64,000 nucleotides of DNA from Micromonospora pallida (GCF_900090325.1 NZ_FMHW01000002.1:248001-312000); one strand, 5' to 3'. Positions 48,854 to 58,380 are shown, counted from the first letter of the stretch. Numbers and translations are program-made. The notes: generated by a model from the sequence alone, not told the origin.

Positions 48854-49974
48854 GCCGTACGCTGCTGATCACGAACGACTTCCCGCCCCGGCCCGGTGGC
48901 ATCCAGTCCTTCGTGCACAACCTGGCGCTGCACCAGCCGACCGGCTCGGTGGTGGTCTACGCGTCGACCTGGCGGGACGCCGACAAGTTCGACGCCGACC
49001 AGCCGTTCGAGGTGGTCCGGGAGAACACCCGCGTGCTGCTGCCCACCCCGCTGGTCGCCCGCCGGGCCGCCGCGCTGGCCCGGCGGTTCGACTGCGACAC
49101 GGTCTGGTTCGGGGCGGCCGCGCCGCTCGGGCTGCTCGCCCCGGGGCTGCGTCGCCGGGCCGGGATCCGCCGGGTGGTGGCCCTGACCCACGGGCACGAG
49201 GTCGGCTGGGCCGCGCTACCCGTCGCCCGGACCGCCCTGCGGCGCATCGGTCGCGGCGCGGACGTGGTCACCTACCTCGGCGACTACACCCGGGTACGGC
49301 TCGAACGGGTCCTGCACGGGCTCACCGACCTGCGCCGACTGGCGCCCGGCGTGGACGTCGACGCCTACCACCCCGATGTCGACGGGGAGGCGGTCCGGAC
49401 CCGCCTGGGCCTCACCGACCGGCCGGTGGTGGTCTGCGTCTCCCGGCTGGTGCCGCGCAAGGGGCAGGACACGCTGATCCGGGCCCTGCCGGAGATCCGT
49501 CGCCGGGTGCCGGACGCCGCGCTGCTGGTGGTCGGGGGCGGACCCTACCGGGGCACCCTGGAGAAGCTCGCCCGGCAGACCGGGGTCGAGCGGGACGTGG
49601 TCTTCACCGGCACCGTCCCGGCCGCCGAACTGCCGGCCCACTACGCCGCCGGCGACGTGTACGCGATGCCCTGCCGGACCCGCAACCGGGGGCTGGACGT
49701 GGAGGGACTCGGCATCGTCTACCTGGAGGCGTCCGCCGTCGGCCTGCCCGTGGTGGCCGGGGACTCCGGGGGCGCGCCGGACGCGGTCCGCGAGGGCGAG
49801 ACCGGGTACGTGGTGCGCGGGCGGGACGTGGCGCAGCTCGCCGACCGGGTGGCGACCCTGCTCGCCGACCGGGATCTGGCCCGTCAGTTCGGCGCGGCGG
49901 GACGGGCCTGGGTGGAGCGGGAGTGGCGCTGGCAGACCCAGGCGCGGCGGCTGACCGACCTGCTCGCCGGCTGA
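48850..49974 (+). CDS. pimB: GT4 mannosyltransferase, PimB type
   Basis: A 374-residue glycosyltransferase of family GT4. It starts LLITNDFPPRPGGIQSFVHNLA, the N-terminal loop of PimB, and has LTHGHEVGW, VSRLVPRKGQDTLI and the EX7E region EGLGIVYLEASAVGLPVVAGDSGG. In mycobacteria and corynebacteria the enzyme adds the second mannose of phosphatidylinositol mannosides from GDP-mannose. Position near a FadD15-type gene matches Rv2188c-Rv2187. Overlaps the M48 gene by four bases. Confidence 0.88.
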   Translation: MSRTLLITNDFPPRPGGIQSFVHNLALHQPTGSVVVYASTWRDADKFDADQPFEVVRENTRVLLPTPLVARRAAALARRFDCDTVWFGAAAPLGLLAPGLRRRAGIRRVVALTHGHEVGWAALPVARTALRRIGRGADVVTYLGDYTRVRLERVLHGLTDLRRLAPGVDVDAYHPDVDGEAVRTRLGLTDRPVVVCVSRLVPRKGQDTLIRALPEIRRRVPDAALLVVGGGPYRGTLEKLARQTGVERDVVFTGTVPAAELPAHYAAGDVYAMPCRTRNRGLDVEGLGIVYLEASAVGLPVVAGDSGGAPDAVREGETGYVVRGRDVAQLADRVATLLADRDLARQFGAAGRAWVEREWRWQTQARRLTDLLAG

Positions 49975-50025
49975 CCGCCCCCGGTCGGGTTCGTTCCGTT
50001 CCGCGCCGCGTGACGGGCAGGTGCG

Positions 50026-51831
50026 TCAGTGGGGTGCGGTGCTGACGGTGGGCGTGGCCGTCCGCTCGTGGCACAGCCGGTCCAGGAGCTGCCCGGCCGG
50101 CCCCGGGCGGCCGAAGTGCCAGCCCTGGGCCGCGTCGCACCCGATCGCCCGCAGCCGTTCGGCCTGAGCGGCCGTCTCCACCCCCTCGGCGGTGACGGTG
50201 AGGTCCAGCGCGTGCGCCAGCGAGACCAGGGAGGCGAGGATCCGCTCGTCGGTACGGCTCGCCGGGTCGGTCGGGCAACCCCGCAGCCCGGCGACGAAGT
50301 TCCCGGCGATCTTCAGCTCGGTCACCGGCAGGTCGCGCAGGTACGCCAGGTTCGAGTAGCCGGTGCCGAAGTCGTCGATGGCGATCCGCACACCGGCCTC
50401 GGCCAGCGTGCGCAACGCGTGGACCGGCTCCCCGGTGGTGCTCATCATGGCGCTCTCGGTGATCTCCAGTTGGAGCCGCTCCGGTGGCAGGCCGGTCCGC
50501 TCCAGCAGGTCCCGCACCTGCCGGACCAGGCCGGGGGCGTGCACCTGGCGGACGGCCAGGTTGACGCTGACGAACGGTGCCCGTGCCCGCCCGCCCGGCG
50601 GCCAGCCGCCCGCCTCCCGGGCCGCGTCGGCGAGCACCCAACCGCCGAGCGGCACGATCAGGCCGGTCTCCTCGGCCAGCCCGATGAACCGGTCCGGCCG
50701 AAGTTCGCCCAACTCGGGATGACGCCACCGGACCAGCGCCTCCGCCCCGATCACGGTGCCGTCGCAGAGCGCGGTCAGGGGCTGGTAGTCCAGGTAGAAC
50801 TCACCCCGTTCGAGGGCGGCCGGAATGGCGGCGGTGAGCGCGTACCGGGCCAGCTCCTGCCGGTTGCGGTCGACGTCGAAGAGTTCCCACCGCGCCCCGC
50901 CGGCCCCCTTCGCCCAGTGCAGTGTGCTGTCGGCGGCCCGCATCAGGTCGCTCGGGGTGGTGTCGGCCACCGGACGTTCGACGATGCCGATGCTGGCCGA
51001 GACGGTCAGCTCGTGCCCGTCCACCCTGGCCGGCCGGTTGACCGCGCGCAGCGCCGCCTCGGCGACCTGGACCACGTCCTCCGTGCCGCTGGCCCGCTCG
51101 ACCAGGATCACGAACTCGTCACCGCCGAGCCGGGCCACCAGGTGGTCACCGGCCGCCTCGCGCAGCCGCCGGCCCACCGAGACCAGGAGCGAGTCGCCGA
51201 TCTGGTGGCCGAGCGTGTCGTTGACCACCTTGAACCGGTCCAGGTCGAGGAAACAGAGCCCGACCCGCCGGTCGTCCCGGTCCGGTCGGTCGATCGCCGC
51301 CGACAGGCGCTCGGTGAACAGCGTGCGGTTCGGCAGGCCGGTCAGCGGGTCGTGGGTGGCCTGGTGCCGGAACCGTGCCTCGCTCTCCCGGAGGGCCCGG
51401 TCGGCGTGCGCCTGGGCCACCATGGCGGCCCGACGCAGCGACTCCTGCGCGTCGAGCGTCCGGTCCCGCAGCGCCCGGGCGTAGCCGGTGGCGACGGTCG
51501 CCAGCAGCCGGGCCAACCGGTCCTCGACGTCGTCGACCAGTCCGAGGTCGGGCAGCAGGCGGAGCTGGATGATCTCGATGGTCCGGCCGAGCCCCTCGGC
51601 CGAGGCGACGTGCGCGGTCACCAGGTCGGCCCCCACCTGGTGACCGGCCCGGGGATCGAAGGGCTCGGCGCGCAACGCGGCCGCGAGCCGGTCGGTGAGC
51701 CCCTGAAGGAAGACCTCCAACTGCTCCCGCGTCATCGGTAGGTAGCTCGTGGCTGCGACCGCCCGGGCCCAGGCGCGGGCGAAGGAGCCGGGGGACGGGC
51801 CGGACCCCGGCTCCGGGGTCGGCTCACCCAC
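50026..51831 (-). CDS. GGDEF-EAL cyclic-di-GMP enzyme
   Basis: A 601-residue cytosolic protein: helical N-terminus (1-150) of unknown ligand, GGDEF domain with active-site GGDEF at 236-240, and EAL domain with EAL at 364-366, VNLA, EITES, DDFGTGYSNL, LK and AEGVE residues needed for catalysis. No RxxD inhibitory site is seen before GGDEF. Both activities may be functional. Its start overlaps the end of the upstream methyltransferase gene by 8 bp. Confidence 0.92.
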   Translation of the reverse strand: MGEPTPEPGSGPSPGSFARAWARAVAATSYLPMTREQLEVFLQGLTDRLAAALRAEPFDPRAGHQVGADLVTAHVASAEGLGRTIEIIQLRLLPDLGLVDDVEDRLARLLATVATGYARALRDRTLDAQESLRRAAMVAQAHADRALRESEARFRHQATHDPLTGLPNRTLFTERLSAAIDRPDRDDRRVGLCFLDLDRFKVVNDTLGHQIGDSLLVSVGRRLREAAGDHLVARLGGDEFVILVERASGTEDVVQVAEAALRAVNRPARVDGHELTVSASIGIVERPVADTTPSDLMRAADSTLHWAKGAGGARWELFDVDRNRQELARYALTAAIPAALERGEFYLDYQPLTALCDGTVIGAEALVRWRHPELGELRPDRFIGLAEETGLIVPLGGWVLADAAREAGGWPPGGRARAPFVSVNLAVRQVHAPGLVRQVRDLLERTGLPPERLQLEITESAMMSTTGEPVHALRTLAEAGVRIAIDDFGTGYSNLAYLRDLPVTELKIAGNFVAGLRGCPTDPASRTDERILASLVSLAHALDLTVTAEGVETAAQAERLRAIGCDAAQGWHFGRPGPAGQLLDRLCHERTATPTVSTAPH

Positions 51832-52630
51832 CGAGCCGCCCCACCCCGCCCAGGAAGCCCGACCGGGTGGCGTCGTCGGCGTGCTCCGGGAACTCCGGCC
51901 GCCACTGCGGCACCCACACCAGACCCGGCTCGACCAGCTCGAAGCCGTCGAAGAATCCGGTCAGCTCGGCGCGGTCGCGTGGGGCGATCGGGGTGTCGGT
52001 GTCCCGATAGACCTGCTCCGCGTCGGCCCGGACGTCGCCGTACTGGCCGATGTCGCTGATATGGGAGAGCACCAGCCAGCTACCCGGGGCGAGGGCGTCC
52101 CGGAAGGTGCGCAGGATCTCGCCCGGTCGGTCGTCGTCGGCGACGAAGTGCAGCACCGCCACGGCCATCAGGGCGACCGGCTCGGCGAGGTCGAGCAGAG
52201 CGCGCAGGTCGGGGTGGGCCAGGATCCGCTCCGGCCGGCGCAGGTCCTCCTGGAGGATGGTGGCCCGGTCGTGCCGGCTGAGGATCTCCCGGCTGTGGGC
52301 GACCGCCACCGGGTCGACGTCGACGTAGACCACCCGGGAGTCCGGTACGACCCGCTGGGCGATCTCGTGCACGTTGCCGACGGTCGGGATGCCCGAGCCG
52401 AGGTCGAGGAACTGCCGCACCCCGACCCCGGCGAGGAAGTGCACGGCCCGACGCAGGAACGCCCGGTTGGCCTGGGCCATCAACGGGGCCTCCGGGATGG
52501 CGGCCATCATCGCCCTGGCGGCGGCCCGGTCGGCGGCGAAGTTGTGCGACCCGCCGAGGAAGTAGTCGTACATCCGGGCCACACTGGGACGCTCGACGTC
52601 GATGGTGTCGGCTGCCCAGTCCGGCCGCAT
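51824..52630 (-). CDS. DUF574-type SAM-dependent methyltransferase
   Basis: A 268-residue protein of the actinobacterial DUF574 (Methyltransf_19) family. MYDYFLGGSHNFAADR is the family's signature near the N-terminus, and FLDLGSGIPTVGNVHE is the SAM-binding glycine motif, followed by VVYVDVDPVAVAHS. The substrate is unknown. AAGGGA lies upstream of the ATG. Translationally coupled to the GGDEF-EAL gene. Confidence 0.9.
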   Translation of the reverse strand: MRPDWAADTIDVERPSVARMYDYFLGGSHNFAADRAAARAMMAAIPEAPLMAQANRAFLRRAVHFLAGVGVRQFLDLGSGIPTVGNVHEIAQRVVPDSRVVYVDVDPVAVAHSREILSRHDRATILQEDLRRPERILAHPDLRALLDLAEPVALMAVAVLHFVADDDRPGEILRTFRDALAPGSWLVLSHISDIGQYGDVRADAEQVYRDTDTPIAPRDRAELTGFFDGFELVEPGLVWVPQWRPEFPEHADDATRSGFLGGVGRLGG

Positions 52631-52825
52631 CGCCCATCCCTTCGTACCGACAACGATCGCCCCCGTGGGCCACGCGGGTATTCTGCCCGTTCGTCGCCCG
52701 AGTGACCAGACTGCGGCAAATAGGATTCACGTCCCCTACCGGTCAACGGCGTCGTACGGCCCGGCGGGCGCTGCCGAGGCCGACCACCAGGCCGGTGCCG
52801 GCGTGGAACGCGACCGACCGGAAAG

Positions 52826-52880
52826 CGATCGGGAGGTCCACCCCGCCAGGCCGGAGCCGGCGGTGTGGACCTCCCGATCG
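52826..52880 (-). terminator. terminator of the two-component operon
   Basis: Perfect 16-bp arms (CGATCGGGAGGTCCAC) enclose a loop that itself contains a CCGCC/GGCGG stem; it starts 11 bases after the response-regulator stop. Confidence 0.8.
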
Positions 52881-52890
52881 AGGTGCGGCC

Positions 52891-53559
52891 TTAGAACTTC
52901 GGGGCGTCCGGGGCCTCCAGCAGACCCAGTCGCAGGGCGGTCATCAGCGCCTGGGCGCGGTTGGCGGCGCCGAGCTTCTCGTAGAGCTTCGAGATGTGCG
53001 TCTTCGCGGTGGACTCGCTGACGAAGAGCTGCTTGGCGATGCCCGCGACGCTCATCCCGTCGGCCAGCAGCCGCAGCACCTGACCCTCCCGGGGCGAGAG
53101 CTGCGGGCCGGACGGGGCGAGCCGACGCTTCATCGCCTCGGCGAGGTCGGCGGCGGTGAAGGCGCTGGGGGAGGATGCGGCGTGCCGGGCGGCGGCCACC
53201 ACCTCGTCGGCCGGCGCGGTCTTCGGCACGAACGCGCTCGCTCCGGCCTCCAGGGCGCCGAAGAGCTGGTCGTCACCGGCGTACATGGTGAGCACCACGA
53301 TGCCCATCGACGCGCTGGACTTGCGCAGCGCCCGGGTGGCCTCCAGGCCGCTCCCGTCGGGCAGGCGCAGGTCCATGATCACCACGTCGGGCTGGAGCGC
53401 GCCGGCCTGCCGTACCCCTTCGGCCGCGGTGGCGGCCTCGCCGACCACCTCGAACTGCCGGTCCCGCTCGAAGGCGTGACGCAGGCCCTTACGAATCAGG
53501 TCATGATCGTCCACAAGGAGGACCTTGGTACGGGTGGCCGGTATCGGACTGGTGGTCAT
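52891..53559 (-). CDS. NarL/LuxR-type response regulator
   Basis: A 222-residue regulator. The receiver domain has D17-D18, phosphorylation site D63 (VIMDLRLPDG) and K113 (FVPKTAP). The C-terminal LuxR helix-turn-helix is LSPREGQVLRLLADGMSVAGIAKQLFVSESTAKTHISKLYEKLG. ATG at 53559 starts the conserved domain. It lies 7 bp after the histidine kinase gene, its obvious partner. Targets unknown. Confidence 0.94.
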   Translation of the reverse strand: MTTSPIPATRTKVLLVDDHDLIRKGLRHAFERDRQFEVVGEAATAAEGVRQAGALQPDVVIMDLRLPDGSGLEATRALRKSSASMGIVVLTMYAGDDQLFGALEAGASAFVPKTAPADEVVAAARHAASSPSAFTAADLAEAMKRRLAPSGPQLSPREGQVLRLLADGMSVAGIAKQLFVSESTAKTHISKLYEKLGAANRAQALMTALRLGLLEAPDAPKF

Positions 53560-53566
53560 CCTCGGG

Positions 53567-55267
53567 TTACTTCCCTTCTCCTGCGGTCGCGCTACCGCGC
53601 ACGTTATCGCGTCGAGGCGAGGTGCCGAGAACCACCGCCACCGTCGTTCCACTTGGTTGCCGGGGACGAATCTCCAACCGGCCCCGGATACGTTCCGCCC
53701 TCTCCGCCATGATCGCAAGACCGTACCGGCCGTCTGGACGCTGGTCGGCAATTCCCTGACCGTCATCCGACACTTCGATCTGCGCGTATGGCGGGTCCAC
53801 CGCGCAGGTGACCCAGAGGTTGGACGCCCCGGCGTGCTTGCGGGCGTTGGTCACCGCCTCCTGGGCGATGCGCAGCAGTTCGGCCTCGGTGGCGGCGGGC
53901 AGCCGGGCGGTCGACTCGTCCAGCGACAGGTGCACCCGCAGCCCGCCGGAGGCGCCGACGGTGCGGGCGTACTCGGCGATCGCGGCGGCCAGCCCACCGT
54001 GCCGGTCCACCTCGCTGCGGAGCTCGAACAGGCTCAGCCGCAGCTCGGTGATCACCCGGGTCACCTCCTGGCGCAGCGTACGCAGGCTGTCGGCGGTCTC
54101 CTCGGCGTCGTCGTGCACGGTAGCCAGGGCGTTGTCGATGCCGTAGCCGACCATCACCAGCTCCTGCGCGACCCCGTCGTGGATCTCCCGGGCCAGCCGC
54201 TGCCGTTCCTCGTTGGTGGCCAGCGACCGCACCTCGTCGAAGAGGAGCGCCGCCTCCAGCCGCAGCGCCGCCGGGCGGGTCAGCGCGGTCACCTTCTCCA
54301 CCACCGGAGCCGGGTACGCCTGCGCCACGTCCGCCTCCAACGCCACCAGACCGACCGTCCGGACCCCGGCGACCAGCGGCACGATCAGCGCAGAGACGTC
54401 GCCGCCCCGGTGCGAGCGGGCCTGCGACCGGTTGGCGGTCTGCGGCTGCTGGCTGGCCCACGCGTCGGCGATGGCCGAGTCCGCGTCGAGCGTGGTCTCC
54501 CAGTCCACCCGGTCCACGCCGACCTGGGCGAGCACCACCAGCCGACCGCCGCCACTGGCGGAGAGCACCGCCGCCCGGTCCGCCCGGGTCACCGTCCGCA
54601 GCTCCTCCAGCAGATGCTCGGAGATGCCGCCCGGGTCCAGGGTGGCGCCGGGGAGCTGCCGGGCGACGCTGCGCAGCTGGGTCAGCAGCCGGGTCGCCTC
54701 GGCGTACGGCTGGGGCTGGGGTTTGGCCTCGGTCCGTACCGCCATCACCCGGTGCAGGGTGCTGGCCGCGTAGAGCCCGAGCCCGGCCAGGAGCAGCCAC
54801 TGGGCGCAGACCGCGAGGTATCCGAGCTGGCCGAGCTGCCGCTGGCCGTCGACCTCGGTCAGCGCCCCGCTGAGCAGCAGGGTGACCGCGGTGACCGCGA
54901 GCAGCGCCGTGCCCTCGCGGAACCGGCGACGCAACGCGGTCACGGTGACCGGGACGGCCAGGTAGGGCAGGACCGCCGAGGCGCCGAGCCCGCCGATCGG
55001 GCCACCGATGGCGGCCACGGCGGCGACCTGACTGGCGGCCAGACCCAGCACCACCACCTCGGCGGCCCGGCTGAACGGGCCGAGGAGCCGGTCGCGCGGG
55101 GCGAGCAGTGCCGGCACGCCGGCCAGGGCCAGCAGGGCGATCCACCAGAGCTGGTCGACCTCCCGGGTGGCGATCAGAGTGAGGACGGCGACCAGCGCGA
55201 GCATGACCACGCGGGCGGTGGCCGCCAGCGGGTGCGGCTGGGGCCGGGCGGGTGTGGAGGAGGACAC
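53567..55267 (-). CDS. membrane histidine kinase (HisKA_3) with GAF domain
   Basis: A 566-residue sensor kinase. About five hydrophobic helices occupy residues 10-165. A GAF-like domain follows (residues about 200-335). The dimerisation/phosphorylation helix is RQRLAREIHDGVAQELVMVG, with the histidine in REIHDGV, and the ATPase has VTNARKHAGASNLWV and VSDDGQGI. GTG at 55267 is seven bases after TACGAT, right after the stop of the upstream acyl-CoA synthetase gene, suggesting its own leaderless promoter. Confidence 0.92.
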   Translation of the reverse strand: MSSSTPARPQPHPLAATARVVMLALVAVLTLIATREVDQLWWIALLALAGVPALLAPRDRLLGPFSRAAEVVVLGLAASQVAAVAAIGGPIGGLGASAVLPYLAVPVTVTALRRRFREGTALLAVTAVTLLLSGALTEVDGQRQLGQLGYLAVCAQWLLLAGLGLYAASTLHRVMAVRTEAKPQPQPYAEATRLLTQLRSVARQLPGATLDPGGISEHLLEELRTVTRADRAAVLSASGGGRLVVLAQVGVDRVDWETTLDADSAIADAWASQQPQTANRSQARSHRGGDVSALIVPLVAGVRTVGLVALEADVAQAYPAPVVEKVTALTRPAALRLEAALLFDEVRSLATNEERQRLAREIHDGVAQELVMVGYGIDNALATVHDDAEETADSLRTLRQEVTRVITELRLSLFELRSEVDRHGGLAAAIAEYARTVGASGGLRVHLSLDESTARLPAATEAELLRIAQEAVTNARKHAGASNLWVTCAVDPPYAQIEVSDDGQGIADQRPDGRYGLAIMAERAERIRGRLEIRPRQPSGTTVAVVLGTSPRRDNVRGSATAGEGK

Positions 55268-55274
55268 GTGACGG

Positions 55275-55280
55275 ATCGTA
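55275..55280 (-). promoter_or_regulatory. candidate -10 of a leaderless histidine kinase transcript
   Basis: TACGAT lies seven bases before the GTG at 55267 and two bases downstream of the acyl-CoA synthetase stop codon. Confidence 0.4.
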
Positions 55281-55281
55281 G

Positions 55282-57102
55282 TCAGCGCGCGTAGATGTCG
55301 GCGATCTCGGCCGCGTAGGTCTCGTGCACGACGTTCCGTTTCACCTTCAGTGAGGGGGTCAGCTCACCGGTGGCCTCGGTGAAGTCGCGCGGCAGGATCC
55401 GGAACACCTTGATCGCCTCGGCCTTCGACACGGTCAGGTTGGCCGCGTCGACCGCGCGCTGGACCTCGGCGCGCAGCGCCTCGTGCTCCCGCAGTTCGTC
55501 GAGGGTGGCGGTGGCCGGCAGGCCGGCCGAGTCCCGCCACTTCGGCAGCGCCTCCTCGTCGACGGTGACCAGTGCGGCGATGAACGGCTGCCGGTCGCCG
55601 ACCACCACACACTGGCTGACCAGCGGGTGCGCGCGTACCTGGTCCTCCAGTACGGCCGGGGCGACGTTCTTGCCGCCGGCGGTCACGATGATCTCCTTCT
55701 TGCGGCCGGTGACGCTGAGGTACCCGTCGGCGTCGAGCTGGCCCAGGTCGCCGGTGCGGAACCAGCCGTCGGCGGTGAGCACCTCGGCGGTCGCCTCCGG
55801 GTTGTTCCAGTAGCCCTGGAACACCAGCTCACCGGCGACGAGGATCTCGTGGTCGTCGGCGATCCGGACGGTGACGCCGGGCAACGGCCGCCCGACCGAG
55901 CCGATCCGGGTGGCGTCGGGCAGGTTGGCCGAGGCGGCCGGGGAGGTCTCGGTGAGGCCGTAGCCCTCCAGGATGGTGATCCCGATGCCCCGGAAGAAGT
56001 GCCCCAGCCGGGCGCCGAGCGGGGCGCCGCCGGAGATGGCGTCCTTGCATCGACCGCCGAGCGCGGCGCGCAGCTTCCGGTAGACCAGCCGGTCGAAGAG
56101 CGCGTGCTGCAACCGCAGCCGGAGTCCGGGGCCGCCGGGACGGTCCTGTGCCTCGCTCCAGGCCACCGCGACCGCCTCGGCCCGGTCGAAGATCCGGCCC
56201 TTGCCGTCGGCCTCGGCCTTCTGCCGGGCCCCGTTGTAGACCTTCTCGAAGACCCGGGGCACCGAGAGCACGAAGGTCGGTCGGAACTCCTGCAACTCCG
56301 CGACCAGGTCGCGGGTGTCGGCGCAGTGCGCCATGGTGGCCCGGGCCTGCACCACGCCGAGCTGGACGAGCCGGGCGAAGGCGTGCGCCAGCGGCAGGAA
56401 GAGCAGCGTCGACGCGCCCGGGTGGAACAGGTTCGGCAGCGCCGGGACGGCGTTGGCGACGTCGGCGTACATGTTGCGGTGGGTGAGCGCGCAGCCCTTG
56501 GGTCGGCCGGTGGTGCCGCTGGTGTAGATGATGGTGGCGACGTCGTCGGCGCGGACCTCCTCGCGGCGCCGCTCGATCTCCTCGGGGGCGACCGGCGCGC
56601 CGAGGGTGACCAGTTCGTCCACCGCGCCGAGGTCGAGCTGCCAGACCCGGTCCAGCTCGGGCAGCCGGTCGCGGAGTCCGGCGACCAGGGTGGCGTGCGC
56701 GGCGGTCTCCACCACGCAGGCGACCGCGCCGGAGTCGGCCAGGATCCAGGCGGCCTGCTCGGCGCTGGAGGTCTCGTAGATCGGCACGGTTACCGCGCCG
56801 GCCGCCCAGATGGCGTAGTCCAGCAGCGTCCACTCGTAGCGGGTGCGGCTCATCAGCCCCACCCGGGAGCCTCGGGTGATGCCGGCGGAGACCAGGCCCC
56901 GGGCCACCGCGACCACCTCGTCGCGGAACTGCCGGCAGGTCACGTCCGACCAGGCCCGGCCCGCCCCGTCGGCCGCCGGCACCGGGCGCGCGAACTGCAC
57001 CGCGTCCGGCGCGGCGACGGCGTTCGCCCAGACCGGGTCGGTGAGGTTGGCCGCGTCGCCGACGGTGACGGTCGGCGGGACGGAGAACTCGCGCACCTGC
57101 AC
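55282..57102 (-). CDS. long-chain acyl-CoA synthetase (FadD15-like)
   Basis: A 606-residue AMP-forming ligase that activates fatty acids to acyl-CoA. P-loop TIIYTSGTTGRPKGC, A5 motif ILEGYGLTETSPA, A7/A8 DGWFRTGDLGQLDADGYLSVTGRKKE and the catalytic-lysine region LTPSLKVKRNVV are complete. It is the intact paralog of the frameshifted gene at 2057-3942. GTG at 57102 follows GAGGAG by five bases. Its place next to a SRPBCC protein and near pimB matches mycobacterial Rv2187 (fadD15). Confidence 0.94.
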   Translation of the reverse strand: MQVREFSVPPTVTVGDAANLTDPVWANAVAAPDAVQFARPVPAADGAGRAWSDVTCRQFRDEVVAVARGLVSAGITRGSRVGLMSRTRYEWTLLDYAIWAAGAVTVPIYETSSAEQAAWILADSGAVACVVETAAHATLVAGLRDRLPELDRVWQLDLGAVDELVTLGAPVAPEEIERRREEVRADDVATIIYTSGTTGRPKGCALTHRNMYADVANAVPALPNLFHPGASTLLFLPLAHAFARLVQLGVVQARATMAHCADTRDLVAELQEFRPTFVLSVPRVFEKVYNGARQKAEADGKGRIFDRAEAVAVAWSEAQDRPGGPGLRLRLQHALFDRLVYRKLRAALGGRCKDAISGGAPLGARLGHFFRGIGITILEGYGLTETSPAASANLPDATRIGSVGRPLPGVTVRIADDHEILVAGELVFQGYWNNPEATAEVLTADGWFRTGDLGQLDADGYLSVTGRKKEIIVTAGGKNVAPAVLEDQVRAHPLVSQCVVVGDRQPFIAALVTVDEEALPKWRDSAGLPATATLDELREHEALRAEVQRAVDAANLTVSKAEAIKVFRILPRDFTEATGELTPSLKVKRNVVHETYAAEIADIYAR

Positions 57103-57236
57103 TCCTCGTTGCTCGCAACGGTCGGGCCGGAGCCGTCGGCCAGCCGGACGGCCTTGTCGAAACCTACCCGCATCCCCTGGTCGCCACGCGGACCGGGTGC
57201 GCGGGGTGGACCGGGGCGGGACGGCGTCCGGCCGGG

Positions 57237-57242
57237 TAGCCT
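57237..57242 (+). promoter_or_regulatory. candidate -10 of a leaderless SRPBCC transcript
   Basis: TAGCCT, six C residues, then the ATG at 57249; there is no ribosome binding site. Confidence 0.45.
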
Positions 57243-57248
57243 CCCCCC

Positions 57249-57704
57249 ATGGCGGACTCCTCCACCCAGTCGATCACCATCGACGCGCCCCCGGACCGGG
57301 TGGTCGCGGTCATCTGCGACTTCGCCCGCTACCCGGAGTGGACCGAGACGGTACGCCGGGCCGAGGTGGTCGAGGAGTACGAGGACGGCTACGCCAGCCA
57401 GGTCCGGTTCACCATCGACGCCGGCGTGCTCGCCGACGAGTACGTGCTGGCCTACGAGTACGCCGAGGACCTCTCCCGAATCGAGTGGCACCTCGTGGCC
57501 CCCTCCCGGATGCAGCGCGCCCAGCGTGGCTCGTACGACGTCGTCGGCAACCCGGACGGCACCGCCACGGTGACCTACACCCTGGAGGTCGAACTCGCCG
57601 TCGGGATGCTCGGAATGTTTCGCCGTAAGGCCGAAAAAATGATCATGGACACGGCGTTGAAGCAGCTGAAGCACCGGGTAGAAGCACCCGGTGCGACCCG
57701 CTGA
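57249..57704 (+). CDS. SRPBCC (START-like/cyclase) lipid-binding protein
   Basis: A 151-residue protein of the SRPBCC/polyketide-cyclase superfamily, a helix-grip fold with a hydrophobic pocket (IDAPPDRVVAVICDFARYPEW opens the domain). The closest remembered relative by context is Rv2185c. It is divergent from the acyl-CoA synthetase gene, so a lipid ligand is plausible but unproven. The mRNA is probably leaderless. Confidence 0.88.
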   Translation: MADSSTQSITIDAPPDRVVAVICDFARYPEWTETVRRAEVVEEYEDGYASQVRFTIDAGVLADEYVLAYEYAEDLSRIEWHLVAPSRMQRAQRGSYDVVGNPDGTATVTYTLEVELAVGMLGMFRRKAEKMIMDTALKQLKHRVEAPGATR

Positions 57705-57744
57705 GCCAACCGGCCGCAGTGTCGCCACGGTAGAGGAGCCCACC

Positions 57745-58380
57745 ATGGCAGGTACCGATCCGGGTTCGGCCCGGGAGGAGGCGGAGCGGCTGGTGGCCAC
57801 CGTGCTGGCCACCGCCCGACTCGCGGCGGCCGGTGCGCCGACCGGGTCCTGGGGTTCGCTCGGCGGGATGCTCGCCGACGTCCTCGGCCACGGCGCGCCC
57901 GGTGCCGGCACCGCCCCGGGCGGGGCCACCGGCACGAACCACGGGTTCGCCACCGGCGGGGCGGAGTGCGAGGTCTGTCCGGTCTGCCGGGCGATGCGCG
58001 CCCTGCGCGACCCCAGCCCCGAGTTCGCCGAGCGCCTGGCCACCGGCGCCGGGGACCTGGCGGCCGGGATCGCCAGCCTGCTCCGGGCGTTCGCTCCCGA
58101 CGCCGGGACGACGACCGCCACCACCGTCCCGGACCCGGTCAATGATGATCAGGTGTGGCGCGAGGCCACCCGTAGCAGGCATGATTCTCAGCCGGCACCC
58201 GCGCGGGACGTCTGGTCCGCCGCGACCCGTGACAAGGGCGTGGCGAGCCCGTCCGTCGCCGACCCGCCCGTCGACGCCGCCGGGCCGGACCCGGCGCGAG
58301 CTCCGGCCAGGGGTCCGGTGGTACCTGCGGCGCGGGTGCCCGACGGCGCGGACGGAGATTCGCCAGGCGACGGGGCCTGA
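57745..58380 (+). CDS. conserved hypothetical protein (211 aa) with CxxC motif
   Basis: A 211-residue protein. An N-terminal helical region (SAREEAERLVATVLATARLAA) is followed by ECEVCPVCRAMRALRDPSPEFAERLATGAGDLAAGIASLL, where two or three cysteines could bind metal, and a low-complexity Pro/Ala/Asp tail. Similar proteins sit downstream of SRPBCC genes in actinomycetes. GAGGAG lies six bases before the ATG at 57745; a longer frame to 57691 overlaps the SRPBCC gene. Function unknown. Confidence 0.8.
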   Translation: MAGTDPGSAREEAERLVATVLATARLAAAGAPTGSWGSLGGMLADVLGHGAPGAGTAPGGATGTNHGFATGGAECEVCPVCRAMRALRDPSPEFAERLATGAGDLAAGIASLLRAFAPDAGTTTATTVPDPVNDDQVWREATRSRHDSQPAPARDVWSAATRDKGVASPSVADPPVDAAGPDPARAPARGPVVPAARVPDGADGDSPGDGA

